Origin: Levilactobacillus parabrevis ATCC 53295
GTDB lineage: Bacteria > Bacillota > Bacilli > Lactobacillales > Lactobacillaceae
Length of the DNA stretch: 58,661 bases
Assembly: GCF_001434055.1 (NCBI RefSeq)
Contig: NZ_AZCZ01000011.1
Span: 1-58,661, forward strand
Direction of reading: 5' to 3'
The notes under the pieces are model-generated. The model searched no databases. It was not told the origin of the DNA and was given only the letters and a program-made list of their open reading frames with translations. The translations under genes and the position numbers were made by a program. This document shows, in pieces, positions 1 to 9,506 of this stretch (position 1 is its first letter; every line of letters starts with the position of its first letter).

Positions 1-647
1 TTACACAAAAAATTTGACACTCCCTTAAATCCCGGGCACTGCGGCAAAGAACGTGCTAAACTTCGAATAAACTTAGACTTTGGTAAGGAAAATGACTTAA
101 GGTTGCGTTATCGTTAATTTAGTAGACTATGATTCTAGTTAATGTTGGGTGTTACCTGTGGCTATTATGGATTTCGCCTGTTGTGGGGATCATCGCCTTG
201 CCGGGTGATGCAAATCAACCGTGACGCTATGGGCGGACGCCCGGAGCCACAGAGCGGTCTCCAGGCTTGCTTTGAACCTCAAAATTCGAGTTTCAAAGAC
301 ACCAATTCTTTCTCATGGCTTGGTCGATTTGCCTCGCCCTTGCGGCTCACATAGCGGTTTACCGTGACGGTGAGGTTAGCGGCGATAGGCAGGTGTCCAT
401 TGTTAGTCTTGACTAAGGGTCTAGTGTTAACTGATTCTGAATGAAATTGACTAGAATTTTAAAAGTTAGGCTAAATAATAGCAGCATGTGTCTTGATGAC
501 CATGAGTTCATGGTACGCTTAGACCAGATTAGCATTAAGTGCTAGGTGAGACTGTTAGCTTTTTCATCGTGAGGGCCACATCTGGCAAGACATTACGAAA
601 TTAATTATGTGATCTATTTTTGAAAAAAACTAAAGGAGGAATGCCCG
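1..647. other. Intergenic region with degenerate structured element
   Basis: No convincing gene is seen here. Around 36-61 there is a degenerate CIRCE-like arrangement: GCACT, then a spacer containing CGGCAAA, then GTGCTAA. It resembles the better element at 17345. From about 160 to 390 the DNA is rich in short inverted repeats, for example TTGAACCTC facing GAGTTTCAA near 270-296. It resembles the intergenic element at 54520-54720 in order and wording (a TTCGCCTG...TGGGGA...CGCCTT block followed by the TTGAA/GAGTTTC hairpin). A 70-codon reading frame at 142-354 lies across this element and shows no ribosome binding site or protein-like composition. Confidence 0.5.
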
Positions 648-1340
648 TTGAGTACTACTGCTAAAGTGTTGGTCGTGGAAGATGAACGTGAATTATCCGC
701 GGACATTGTCGAATTGATTAAACCGATTTGCGAAACAACCACTGCATTTGATGGTGAACAGGGTGAATTTTTGGCCAGCCAAGGGGTCTTTGACGCAATT
801 ATCTTAGACTTAATGCTACCTGGAGAGAGTGGGCTGGATCTTTTGCTACACATCCGTAATCAGGAGATTAAGACGCCCGTGCTCATCTTGACGGCTAAGG
901 ATACGATTGCTGATAAGTTGCGGGGCTTCAACGATGGGGCCGATGACTACGTAACCAAGCCGTTTCACCGTGAAGAACTGTTGGCTCGAGTAAAGGCCTT
1001 ATTGAAGCGCACAGGCTATCTGAACAGCACCAATGTTATTAGTCTCGGTCAGCTGGAAATCAACACCAGTAAGCACTTAGCCACGTTTAAGGGGGAACCA
1101 CTGATACTGAAGGGCCGTGAGTTCGATCTGTTGGCCTATTTGGTGGCGAACCCCGGCACGATTATCACGAAGGAACAGATCTTTAACCGGTTGTGGGGCT
1201 TCGATTCTGAGACCAGTCTCTCCGTTGTCGAGGTCTACATGAGTAACTTGCGAAAGGAGCTCAAGAATGCCGGCAGTGACCTGTCGTTACGGACGATCCG
1301 TAACGCGGGATACATTGTGGAGGCCCCCGATGAGCAATAA
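648..1340 (+). CDS. OmpR/PhoB-family response regulator
   Basis: This is a DNA-binding response regulator of 230 residues, the cytoplasmic output half of a two-component system. The receiver domain (about 1-120) has the acidic pair in VVEDE, the phospho-acceptor Asp54 in LDLMLPG, the conserved Thr in LTAKD and Lys in VTKPF. A winged-helix trans_reg_C domain follows (about 130-225, with GREFDLL and RTIRNAGYIVE). Translation starts at TTG, 8 bases after a strong AAAGGAGG. The partner kinase gene overlaps its end by 11 bases, so the two are co-translated. The signal and target genes cannot be told from sequence; no transporter or peptide gene sits beside the pair. Confidence 0.93.
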   Translation: MSTTAKVLVVEDERELSADIVELIKPICETTTAFDGEQGEFLASQGVFDAIILDLMLPGESGLDLLLHIRNQEIKTPVLILTAKDTIADKLRGFNDGADDYVTKPFHREELLARVKALLKRTGYLNSTNVISLGQLEINTSKHLATFKGEPLILKGREFDLLAYLVANPGTIITKEQIFNRLWGFDSETSLSVVEVYMSNLRKELKNAGSDLSLRTIRNAGYIVEAPDEQ

Positions 1341-2664
1341 GGTGAATCGCGCCCAACAGTGGCGGTTGTTTATCAGTAATTTTATTGGATTCACCATTAT
1401 CTTCGTTCTGCTGGGAATCATTGTTTTCGTGCTATTTCGCAACGCGATGCTGACCAGTACCGACCAAGCGTTACGCGTCGAACGGTCCTCCCGATTGGAC
1501 GGTGGTCCGTTGGCGAAGAAGACAGTGGTCCAGGGCAAACAGCCCGGCAGTCGGGTTCCGGCTAGCAAGGCGATTCATCCGTTTATGACGACCACGCTGA
1601 TTTTCGATGATCAGGGTGAAATCGCCAACCGCGATCAACTGGGGTCTCGCTATGAAACGCTGAGAAATATCACACTGGATAAGTCGCAGGTCGGCCAGTT
1701 ACACACGATTCAGGTTGGCGGTAAGTATAATTTCCGGACGCTATTGGTTAAGGTGCCCAAACACAATTCGGATAGATTAGTTGCGGGGAAGTACCTGTTA
1801 CTCATGGAAAATATCGATCCGCAGAAGGCAGCGATGAGTAATTTTACCCGCGTACTGCTGATCACAATGGGGATCTTCTGGTTGTTATCAATTTTGATGA
1901 GTATCTGGATGTCACGCCTGACTATGCGACCAATCTTGAAGTCGTGGGGTCGGCAGACGGAATTCGTGGGCAACGCGGCACATGAATTGCGGACGCCCCT
2001 GACCATCATTCAGAACAAATTAGAACTTTTACTGACGAAGCCCAACGATAAAATTATCGATCAGGCGGAAAATATTGCCATTGCCAATAGCGAGAGTCAG
2101 CGACTACAGAAGCTGACGCAGGATTTATTGGCCTTGGCCCGGTCGGACTCCAATACGCTGCAGACAAACTTTGAGAGTACGCCCGTAGCGTCATTCTTGC
2201 AGCAAACGGTGGAACCCTATACGGAGATTGCGGCTAGCCAGGGAAAGAACCTGGTCTTAGCACCGGTCGCGGATTTTCATGCGACGTTAGATCAGAACCT
2301 GGTTCATCAATTGTTAAACATTTTAATCGACAACGCTCTGAAGTATTCGCCCAAGGACAGTACGATTACGTTGTCGGCTAAGGTCGTCGGTCGCAAGTGG
2401 CAGTTGATTGTTGCCGATCAAGGAATCGGGGTCAATGAGACTGAACGGAAACGAATCTTTGACCGCTTCTATCGCGTCGACAGCTCGCGGAGCCGCCAAA
2501 CCGGTGGCAATGGGTTGGGACTCTCAATTGCCCATTGGATTGTAAACCTGCACCACGGCAACATTGCGGTGAAGGCCAACGATCCGCAGGGCAGCCGGTT
2601 CATCACGACCTTGCCACTGAACCCGCCGGTCGGGTTGGGTGGTCACCGTGAGAAGCAGGCTTAA
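1330..2664 (+). CDS. Sensor histidine kinase (partner of the upstream regulator)
   Basis: This is a 444-residue membrane histidine kinase. ATG at 1330 is preferred because it overlaps the regulator gene, as is usual for such pairs, and puts TM1 close to the N terminus. TM1 (about 15-37) and TM2 (about 174-195) flank an extracellular loop of about 135 residues. HisKA has the phospho-acceptor His218 in AAHELRTPL. The HATPase domain shows the N box (NILIDNALKYSP), G1 (DQGIGV) and G2 (GGNGLGLS). No HAMP domain is obvious between TM2 and HisKA. The extracellular domain is large enough to bind a ligand, but its fold is not recognised. A strong hairpin follows the gene. Confidence 0.93.
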   Translation: MSNKVNRAQQWRLFISNFIGFTIIFVLLGIIVFVLFRNAMLTSTDQALRVERSSRLDGGPLAKKTVVQGKQPGSRVPASKAIHPFMTTTLIFDDQGEIANRDQLGSRYETLRNITLDKSQVGQLHTIQVGGKYNFRTLLVKVPKHNSDRLVAGKYLLLMENIDPQKAAMSNFTRVLLITMGIFWLLSILMSIWMSRLTMRPILKSWGRQTEFVGNAAHELRTPLTIIQNKLELLLTKPNDKIIDQAENIAIANSESQRLQKLTQDLLALARSDSNTLQTNFESTPVASFLQQTVEPYTEIAASQGKNLVLAPVADFHATLDQNLVHQLLNILIDNALKYSPKDSTITLSAKVVGRKWQLIVADQGIGVNETERKRIFDRFYRVDSSRSRQTGGNGLGLSIAHWIVNLHHGNIAVKANDPQGSRFITTLPLNPPVGLGGHREKQA

Positions 2665-2701
2665 CTGACCGAGTTTAAATGCTTAGAAAAATTGGGTTAT
2701 T

Positions 2702-2753
2702 AAAATATCTTTTACCGATAATCAAGTAGGACTGCCGGTAAAAGATATTTTTT
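2702..2753. terminator. Bidirectional terminator between kinase and phosphatase genes
   Basis: Perfect 16-base arms (2702-2717 and 2736-2751) are followed by a T run on the plus strand and, read in reverse, on the minus strand. It sits between two convergent genes and can end both transcripts. Confidence 0.85.
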
Positions 2754-2802
2754 GAATCTAATCGTCACTTTTAAGTGGTGACATCCCAAAGAAGTGGAAT
2801 GC

Positions 2803-4257
2803 TTAACGTTTAATCTGATTTACGGCGTTGAGCTGAATCCATCGGTGATAGCCATGAGGACTCTTGATTTGGACGTAAGTCACTTTCTTACCATTAATTT
2901 GTAGTTTAGCGCGCTTCATTAATCGCCACTTAGTTTTTGATTGCTTAGTAAATCCGACTTTATGCTTGAGTTTTATGTCATAAAAGTAGGCACGATGACG
3001 TTTTAAGTGGACAAATTGGACTTTCTTGATTTTTTTAACTGAGACTACTTTCACGACTTTTTTCTTTGTAGTCGGTTTGTGCGCAGGCTTAGCTGGTTTT
3101 GAGGCTTCAGGTCGTACTGGTTTTGTGTTATCGGGTTTTACTGGGGCTGGTGTACTTGGTGTCGAAGGAACAGATACACTTGGCGTTTTGGGAGCTGGGT
3201 AAGCCCGCTCTTCCTTGTCATTAGAAACTAGGTACTTTGATTTCAAAACTTCTTGTTGGTGCTTGGAGAAGTTCAAACCATTGACCAAGTAGTTTGGCAT
3301 GTTCGTGTAGTAGGTGTTGATTTCACGGTAGTATTCTTTTAACCATGAGTATTGGACGTGGTGATTGTAGGTTTGAGAAAGCATAAAGTCCTTGGCGATG
3401 GTTTTAGTGTCCATCCCTAAAGCGGACATGATCAATACGGAACCAATGCCAGTACGGTCTTTACCAGAAGAACAGTGGAATAAGGTTGCACCGCTTTGGG
3501 TCAGTAAGCCGTTTAAGAACTTATTATAACCAGTGGTTGCCGATGCGCTGAATTCTAACTGATGATTGTAGAATCCAGCGTCTCCAGGTTTGTTCTTGTT
3601 AGGAACAAAGTCGCCGTTGGCATCGGTGTTGAGTCCTGCACCAGCGAATTCACCTAAAATTGAAATATTCTCCCAATAGGTGCCCGGGATGACCTTGTCC
3701 GTTTTGCTTTTTACTTGTCCTTTAGTTCGCATATCAATGATGTGCCGGACATTGTGATTTTGCAAGATTTTGATGTCATCGGCTGAAAGGCCGGATAGGT
3801 TAGCGGATCGTAATAAACGGTTGGCCTTGATTTTCCATTTGCCATCGGCAGTGACGTAGCCACCTAGGTCTCGAGTATTATCGTTACTTTCACTACTTTT
3901 AGGATTTTGTAACTTACTACTGCTTAACTTGATTCGAGAACCAGGTTCGCCAATTGCTGGTTCAGCCGGTACATCAAATGTTGTAGGAATACCGGTTGGC
4001 ATTTTACTAGGGTCAATCGATGCAACTGGTGGCTTGTGTTTGCTAGGTGCTGTTGGTGCTGGAGCGGGTGTTGGGGTTGGTTTAGCGGTACTGTTTCCGT
4101 TGTTGCTCGTATCGGTAGCGGGTTTATCGGTTACGGTTGAGGCTTGGTCGTTAAGCCGTGCTGTATTGGCTAGAGCTGAAGCAACTGGTGCACCGGCGCT
4201 AACCAAAGTTAAAGTCAACATAGCTAAACTCAATGACTGTCTTAATCTATGATTCAT
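2803..4257 (-). CDS. Secreted tyrosine-type protein phosphatase with wall-binding tail
   Basis: This is an exported cysteine-dependent phosphatase of 484 residues. A signal peptide occupies about 1-30 (ending VASALANT). A Pro/Ala/Thr-rich linker follows to about 85. The catalytic domain (about 105-345) carries the P-loop HCSSGKDRTG with nucleophile Cys262 and the upstream RDLGGY motif typical of bacterial Y_phosphatase3 (LipA/Mycobacterium PtpB-like) enzymes. A second Pro/Lys-rich linker leads to a basic C-terminal domain of about 75 residues that looks like the SH3-like/DUF5776-type wall-binding modules of lactobacilli (tentative). The substrate could be phosphotyrosine proteins or phosphoinositide-like lipids. 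GGAGGG precedes the ATG. It is transcribed alone. Confidence 0.88.
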   Translation of the reverse strand: MNHRLRQSLSLAMLTLTLVSAGAPVASALANTARLNDQASTVTDKPATDTSNNGNSTAKPTPTPAPAPTAPSKHKPPVASIDPSKMPTGIPTTFDVPAEPAIGEPGSRIKLSSSKLQNPKSSESNDNTRDLGGYVTADGKWKIKANRLLRSANLSGLSADDIKILQNHNVRHIIDMRTKGQVKSKTDKVIPGTYWENISILGEFAGAGLNTDANGDFVPNKNKPGDAGFYNHQLEFSASATTGYNKFLNGLLTQSGATLFHCSSGKDRTGIGSVLIMSALGMDTKTIAKDFMLSQTYNHHVQYSWLKEYYREINTYYTNMPNYLVNGLNFSKHQQEVLKSKYLVSNDKEERAYPAPKTPSVSVPSTPSTPAPVKPDNTKPVRPEASKPAKPAHKPTTKKKVVKVVSVKKIKKVQFVHLKRHRAYFYDIKLKHKVGFTKQSKTKWRLMKRAKLQINGKKVTYVQIKSPHGYHRWIQLNAVNQIKR

Positions 4258-4625
4258 GAAAACCCTCCGAAAAAATAAAATTTAAGTACAATAACTAGCG
4301 TAAGGGTTTTATGTATATTTATGATTAGCGTTGTGTATAGTTTTGGTAAATAATAAATTTTTATTTTTATGAAAACGCTATTTGTAAGTAGTGGGTAATA
4401 CCTTATTATTCCATATGTGAGATTGCCTCGCTTTTAATGAAGCACTATTGTCTTAGGTTGATAAAATTTCTGACAACCGCAGGCGACTACACGTAGCCTT
4501 CCGACCAACAAACATAGACCAATTTTAGATGATTGGCGGGTAGAACTGTTTTAATCGGCTCATTTCTATGGTAAGATTTGATTCAATAGGACTTTAAAGT
4601 CAGCGCATAAGGAGCTTTTGAAGAG
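4258..4625. other. Divergent intergenic region with cre-like site
   Basis: This AT-rich gap holds the promoters of the phosphatase (minus) and the LacI-type regulator (plus). A likely -10 for the regulator is TAAGAT near 4572. A cre-like TGAAAACGCTATTT lies at 4370-4383 and shares its first ten bases with the better cre-like site upstream of the mutarotase gene. No small gene is visible. Confidence 0.4.
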
Positions 4626-5591
4626 ATGTTAACAATCCGTGATATTGCCGCTAAGGCGGGCGTTTCGGTTTCCACAGCCTCCCGGGCATTGAATAACAAT
4701 CCACGTATCAGCGCCGCTACCCGGAAACGGATTCAGGCGTTAGCCGCAGCCGAGGGCTACCGGCCCAATTATAATGCCAAGAACCTCACGTCTGGCGAGG
4801 CTAATGCGGTGGGCGTCGTGTTTCCCACGTCCGACCGTAACTCAACAGATAACCCGTTCTATATCGACATTTTACGGGGAATCAACACCGAACTGATGAA
4901 GCGCCAGTACGTTCTGTCCGTGGCCATCAGCAAGACGGCCGATGCGCTGTTAGAGAACGTGAAATCCATGGTGGCTCAGGGGAAGATCAAGCGGTTCGTG
5001 TTGCTTTATGTGGACCAGAATGACCCCGTGGCGGCTTTCCTGCGTGACAAGCATCTCCATTTTGTGACCATTGGGGAACCAGTCGATGGCACACATGATT
5101 ATTTCGTGGATAACGACAACTTGGAAGCGGGGATCGGTGGGGCGGCCTACCTCCTAGACCAATTGGCTGTGAAACATCCTGTGTTCGTCGAGTCCGGGCA
5201 CGATTGGGGCTATGAAAGACAACGACGCCAAGGGTACGAACGGGTAGCCGCTCAGTTCAACGTGGAGCCGCTGACCTGCAAGCTCAGTGATATTGAGTAC
5301 GCGCAGTCGTTTATTAAGCATCACCCCGAAATTGATGGGATCATGGCAACTGATGACTTCAATGCCATCGAGTTTTACCGCTTGGTGCGTGAACAGGTCG
5401 CTGTCAGTCATTTCCCGGTGGTCAGCTACAACCACTCGTTACCAGCTGGTCTGACGGATGCCGACCTGCACTCCGTCAATCTATTCCCCGAGAAGATGGG
5501 GTCCGCTACGGTCAGCCTGTTGTTTGGCGATCGGCAGACTGGGGATGCCAGTGCCGCTAAGCAAATCAGAATTCCGTATGAAATTAAATAA
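4626..5591 (+). CDS. LacI-family regulator of maltose genes (MalR-like)
   Basis: This is a 321-residue transcription regulator. An N-terminal LacI helix-turn-helix and hinge (TIRDIAAKAGVSVSTASRAL, then NNNPRISAATRKRI) precede a periplasmic-binding-type sugar-sensing domain (about 60-320; GVVFP, DNDNLEAG and GIMATDD are visible). GGAGC precedes the ATG. It is followed by a terminator, a LacI-type operator overlapping the next promoter, and then the maltose permease and phosphorylase genes, so it is most likely the local repressor of those two genes. The inducer (maltose or a maltodextrin) is inferred from context only. Confidence 0.88.
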   Translation: MLTIRDIAAKAGVSVSTASRALNNNPRISAATRKRIQALAAAEGYRPNYNAKNLTSGEANAVGVVFPTSDRNSTDNPFYIDILRGINTELMKRQYVLSVAISKTADALLENVKSMVAQGKIKRFVLLYVDQNDPVAAFLRDKHLHFVTIGEPVDGTHDYFVDNDNLEAGIGGAAYLLDQLAVKHPVFVESGHDWGYERQRRQGYERVAAQFNVEPLTCKLSDIEYAQSFIKHHPEIDGIMATDDFNAIEFYRLVREQVAVSHFPVVSYNHSLPAGLTDADLHSVNLFPEKMGSATVSLLFGDRQTGDASAAKQIRIPYEIK

Positions 5592-5598
5592 AAAATTA

Positions 5599-5644
5599 GG
5601 GTCCGGTTTGCGGGAGAAAAATCCCACAACCGGGCCTTTTTTAA
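5599..5644 (+). terminator. Terminator after the LacI-type gene
   Basis: GGTCCGGTT pairs with AACCGGGCC across an inner GGGA/TCCC step, followed by six T. It separates the regulator transcript from the permease transcript. Confidence 0.8.
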
Positions 5645-5678
5645 CTGTCAGGTGTGAAAAAGTGCACGAATAAACTTT

Positions 5679-5718
5679 TGCGCAAACGGTTGCATTTAGA
5701 TGTAAGCGGTGCCATAAT
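5679..5718 (+). promoter_or_regulatory. Promoter and LacI-type operator of the maltose permease gene
   Basis: TTGCAT (5690-5695), 17 bases, then CATAAT (5713-5718) form a good sigma-A promoter. The operator-like GCAAACGGTTGC (5683-5693 region, near-palindrome with CG at its centre) overlaps the -35. It fits either the MalR-like protein or CcpA; binding to this position would block RNA polymerase. Confidence 0.7.
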
Positions 5719-5787
5719 GAACTCACGCGATAAGTAATTACTTAGCAATTATTAAAATTGAAATTAACCTGAGGAGGTTTTTGGATC

Positions 5788-7152
5788 ATGGCAGACGAAT
5801 CATTATCGGCCGAAGAAGCCAAGAAACATAACGGTTTACCGACATTATCAGCCAGTACCATTTGGATGATCAACTTTGGATACTTGGGGGTACAAACCGC
5901 CTTCACCTTGCAAAGTTCTCAAATGAGTCGGATATTCCAAACGATTGGGGCCGACCCGAATAGTTTGGGGTGGTTCTTCATTTTACCACCATTAGCTGGG
6001 ATGATCGTGCAACCGATTGTCGGGTACTATTCCGACAGAACTTGGGCGCCTAAGTTGGGTGGTCGGCGGTTACCTTATCTCTTGTTAGGGACCATCGTGG
6101 CTGTCATCGTCATGTGCCTGTTGCCGAACTCCGGGAGTATGGGCTTTGGATATGCGTCATTAGCCGCCTTGCTCTTCGGGGCCATCACCGTGGCCTTCCT
6201 GGATTTGTCCTCTAACGTTGCCATGCAGCCATTCAAGATGATGGTTGGGGATATGGTCAACGATGACCAGAAGAGTTATGCCTACGGGATTCAAAGTTTC
6301 TTATCCAACACGGGTGCCGTGTTAGCTGCGATCTTACCCTTCCTGTTCGCGGCGATTGGCCTAGCCAATACTGCTGCCAAAGGGGTTGTGCCTGCTACGG
6401 TTACGGTAGCCTTCTACGTTGGGGCAATTCTGTTAGTCATCACGAGTCTATTCACCATTTTCCGGGTCAAAGAATACGATCCAGATACCTACGCCAAGTA
6501 CCATGGGATTTCCAAAGAAGATAACGCAACCGGTGGGAACTGGTGGACGTTATTGAAGTCGGCTCCTAAGATTTTCTGGACGGTTACCTTAGTTCAATTC
6601 TTCTGCTGGGTGGCCTTCCAATACCTCTGGACTTACTCCGCTGGGGCCATTGCTTCTAACGTTTGGCACACCACCAACGCTGCATCTGCTGGTTACCAAG
6701 CTGCCGGGAACTGGTACGGGGTCTTAGCCGCCGTGCAATCTATTGCCGCCGTTGTCTGGTCATACGTCTTAGCTAAGTTACCAAACAGTGTTCACAAGTT
6801 AGGTTATGCTGGGAGCTTAGGTTTAGGTGCCCTCGGGTTCATTTCCGTCTTCTTCGTCCACAACCAGTACGCGTTGATTATTTCCTTTATCCTCGTGGGG
6901 ATTGCTTGGGCGGCCATGAACACTTACCCACTGACGATGGTTACCAACGCCTTATCTGGTGCGCACATGGGGACTTACTTGGGCCTGTTCAACGGTTCAA
7001 TCTGTTTGCCACAAATCGTGGCTTCCTTAGCCAGCTTCGCGTTGTTCCCATTGTTTGGGCACGCCCAGGCCAACATGTTCCTGTTAGCAGGGATCATCAT
7101 GGCCATTGGTGCCTTGTCCGTCTTCACCATCAAGGAAACTTATCGCGCTTAG
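5788..7152 (+). CDS. Maltose:cation symporter, GPH/SLC45-type MFS permease
   Basis: This is a 454-residue integral membrane transporter of the GPH/SLC45-like MFS group, with about 12 hydrophobic segments. The conserved start MINFGYLGVQTAF, the loop GYYSDRTWAPKLGGRR between TM2 and TM3, and PFKMMVGDMV are typical of lactobacillus maltose/sucrose-type symporters. It lies between a LacI-type regulator and maltose phosphorylase, so maltose is the likely substrate. GGAGG precedes the ATG. The gap to the phosphorylase gene is about 100 bases without a clear terminator, so the two are probably one operon. Substrate assignment is by context. Confidence 0.85.
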   Translation: MADESLSAEEAKKHNGLPTLSASTIWMINFGYLGVQTAFTLQSSQMSRIFQTIGADPNSLGWFFILPPLAGMIVQPIVGYYSDRTWAPKLGGRRLPYLLLGTIVAVIVMCLLPNSGSMGFGYASLAALLFGAITVAFLDLSSNVAMQPFKMMVGDMVNDDQKSYAYGIQSFLSNTGAVLAAILPFLFAAIGLANTAAKGVVPATVTVAFYVGAILLVITSLFTIFRVKEYDPDTYAKYHGISKEDNATGGNWWTLLKSAPKIFWTVTLVQFFCWVAFQYLWTYSAGAIASNVWHTTNAASAGYQAAGNWYGVLAAVQSIAAVVWSYVLAKLPNSVHKLGYAGSLGLGALGFISVFFVHNQYALIISFILVGIAWAAMNTYPLTMVTNALSGAHMGTYLGLFNGSICLPQIVASLASFALFPLFGHAQANMFLLAGIIMAIGALSVFTIKETYRA

Positions 7153-7250
7153 TTTCGCTAGAAAGTCTGCGTCAATTTCTGTAAAGTTAAGACTTAATCT
7201 ATAAAATAACGATGAAACAAACTCGAAATGATAAAAGGAGAAATGACACG

Positions 7251-9506
7251 ATGAAACGAATTTTTGAGGTACAACCGTGGAACGTCATCACCCATACCTT
7301 TGACCCCAAAGACAAACGCCTCCAGGAATCCATGACCAGTATCGGAAATGGCTACATGGGAATGCGTGGCGACTTTGAAGAAGGCTACAGCGGCGATTCG
7401 CTTCAAGGAATCTACTTGGGTGGTGTCTGGTATCCAGACAAGACCCGGGTCGGCTGGTGGAAGAACGGCTATCCCAAGTACTTTGGGAAGGTCGTCAATG
7501 CCGTCAACTTCATCAAGCTTCCCGTTGAACTTAATGGGGAAGCGGTCGATTTGGCGAAAGACACGATTTCTGACTTTACCCTCGATCTCGACCTGCACCG
7601 CTCCGTGTTGACCCGTTCCTTTACGGTTGAACGTGGCGACGTCCGTGTCGCTTTGAAATTCGAACGGTTCTTGAGTGTCAGTCAACAAGAACTCTCCGCC
7701 CAAAAGGTGACGGTGAAGAACCTGGGGGCCACGGCAGTTGACATCACCTTGAAACCCAGCATCGATGCCGATGTAATGAACGAAGAAGCCAATTACGACG
7801 AGCGTTTCTGGGACGTCCTGGCCACCGACCAACGGGCCGACCGAGGGAGTATCGTCGCTAAGACTACGCCGAATCCATTTGGCACGCCGCGGTTTACCTC
7901 TGGGATGGAAATGCGCGTCGTGACGGCCCTTAACAATGTCGCCGTGACCCAACCAAACGATAAGGAAGTCATGACCGCCTACACGGGCAGCCTCGTTCCC
8001 AATGCATCAGCAGAATTAGAAAAGCGCGTGATCGTTGTGACCTCACGGGACTACGATTCGCAAGAAAAATTAACCCAGGCCATGCACGACCTGAGTGACA
8101 AGGTCGCTGGCGAAAGCTACGCGGACTTGTTAGCCGCCCACACCAAGATCTGGGCCGACCGCTGGGAAAAGTCTGACGTTGAAATTAGTGGGGATGACGC
8201 CTCGCAACAGGGGATTCGCTTCAACCTGTTCCAGTTGTTCTCCACTTACTATGGTGAGGATTCTCGCTTGAATATTGGACCTAAGGGCTTCACTGGTGAA
8301 AAGTACGGTGGCGCGACTTACTGGGATACCGAAGCCTTCGCTGTTCCCGTTTACTTGGGGATCACCAATCCTGAAGTGACCCGGAACCTCCTGATGTACC
8401 GCTATAAGCAACTCGATGGCGCCTACATCAACGCCCAGGAACAGGGGCTCAAGGGAGCCTTATTCCCAATGGTGACGTTCGACGGGATCGAGTGTCATAA
8501 CGAATGGGAAATCACCTTTGAAGAAATTCACCGGAACGGGGACATTGCCTTTGCCATCTACAACTACACCCGTTACACCGGCGACACCTCCTACGTCCTA
8601 CACGAAGGGGCCAAGGTCCTCTCTGAAATATCTCGTTTCTGGGCCGACCGGGTTCACTTCAGCAAGCGCAACGGCCAGTACATGATCCACGGGGTCACCG
8701 GTGCCGATGAATATGAAAACAACGTTGACAACAACTGGGATACCAACCTCCTGGCACAGTGGACGTTGAAGTATACCCTGGAAGTCTTGGATCAGGTTGA
8801 TGCCGCAACGGCCAAGAAGCTCAACGTTTCCGCTGCCGAAAAGAAGCAGTGGCAAGATATCGTGGACCGGATGTACTTGCCTTACGATAAGGACTTGAAC
8901 ATTTTCGTTCAACACGATGGCTTCCTCGATAAGGATATCGAGCCCGTTAGCGCGATTCCAGCCGATCAACGGCCGATCAACCAACACTGGTCTTGGGATA
9001 AGATCTTGCGGTCACCGTACATCAAGCAGGGGGATGTGCTGCAAGGTGTCTGGGACTTCATCGATGACTTTACACCGGAACAGAAGAAGGCTAACTTTGA
9101 CTTCTATGAACCATTGACGGTTCACGAATCCAGTCTGTCTCCAGCCATTCACGCTGTGTTGGCTGCCGACCTGGGATACGAAGATAAAGCGGTCGAACTC
9201 TACGAACGGACGGCGCGGTTGGACTTGGACAACTACAACAATGACACTACGGATGGCCTGCATATCACGGCCATGACCGGTGGCTGGATTGCCGTTGTGC
9301 AAGGCTTCGCCGGCATGCGTGTTCGTGATGGTCAACTCCACTATGCACCATTCTTGCCAAAGAACTGGACGAGTTATTCCTTCCGGCAAGTCTTCCGTGG
9401 TCGCTTGGTTGAGGTTACGGTCGATGGTCAGGGTGCTCACTTCAAGTTACTCAGCGGTGAACCGTTGACGATTGACGTGGCCGGTAAATCAGTGGAAGTG
9501 AAATAA
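7251..9506 (+). CDS. mapA: Maltose phosphorylase (GH65)
   Basis: This 751-residue cytoplasmic enzyme converts maltose and phosphate to glucose and beta-glucose 1-phosphate. ATG 7251 follows AAAAGGAG and begins MKRIFEVQPW, the usual start of the family; a start 39 bases upstream has no ribosome binding site. The GH65 N-terminal beta-sandwich, (alpha/alpha)6 barrel (FSTYYGEDSRLNIGPKG, YWDTEAF) and C-terminal sheet are all present. The general acid is Glu487 in GVTGADEYENN, the same position reported for the L. brevis enzyme. HESSLSP near 625 belongs to the phosphate site. No beta-phosphoglucomutase gene is present in this window, though product use requires one. Confidence 0.96.
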   Translation: MKRIFEVQPWNVITHTFDPKDKRLQESMTSIGNGYMGMRGDFEEGYSGDSLQGIYLGGVWYPDKTRVGWWKNGYPKYFGKVVNAVNFIKLPVELNGEAVDLAKDTISDFTLDLDLHRSVLTRSFTVERGDVRVALKFERFLSVSQQELSAQKVTVKNLGATAVDITLKPSIDADVMNEEANYDERFWDVLATDQRADRGSIVAKTTPNPFGTPRFTSGMEMRVVTALNNVAVTQPNDKEVMTAYTGSLVPNASAELEKRVIVVTSRDYDSQEKLTQAMHDLSDKVAGESYADLLAAHTKIWADRWEKSDVEISGDDASQQGIRFNLFQLFSTYYGEDSRLNIGPKGFTGEKYGGATYWDTEAFAVPVYLGITNPEVTRNLLMYRYKQLDGAYINAQEQGLKGALFPMVTFDGIECHNEWEITFEEIHRNGDIAFAIYNYTRYTGDTSYVLHEGAKVLSEISRFWADRVHFSKRNGQYMIHGVTGADEYENNVDNNWDTNLLAQWTLKYTLEVLDQVDAATAKKLNVSAAEKKQWQDIVDRMYLPYDKDLNIFVQHDGFLDKDIEPVSAIPADQRPINQHWSWDKILRSPYIKQGDVLQGVWDFIDDFTPEQKKANFDFYEPLTVHESSLSPAIHAVLAADLGYEDKAVELYERTARLDLDNYNNDTTDGLHITAMTGGWIAVVQGFAGMRVRDGQLHYAPFLPKNWTSYSFRQVFRGRLVEVTVDGQGAHFKLLSGEPLTIDVAGKSVEVK

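Noticed and set aside
142-354. Open frame of 70 codons near the window start
   Set aside because: It lacks a ribosome binding site, crosses inverted repeats, and the region resembles the non-coding element at 54.5 kb.
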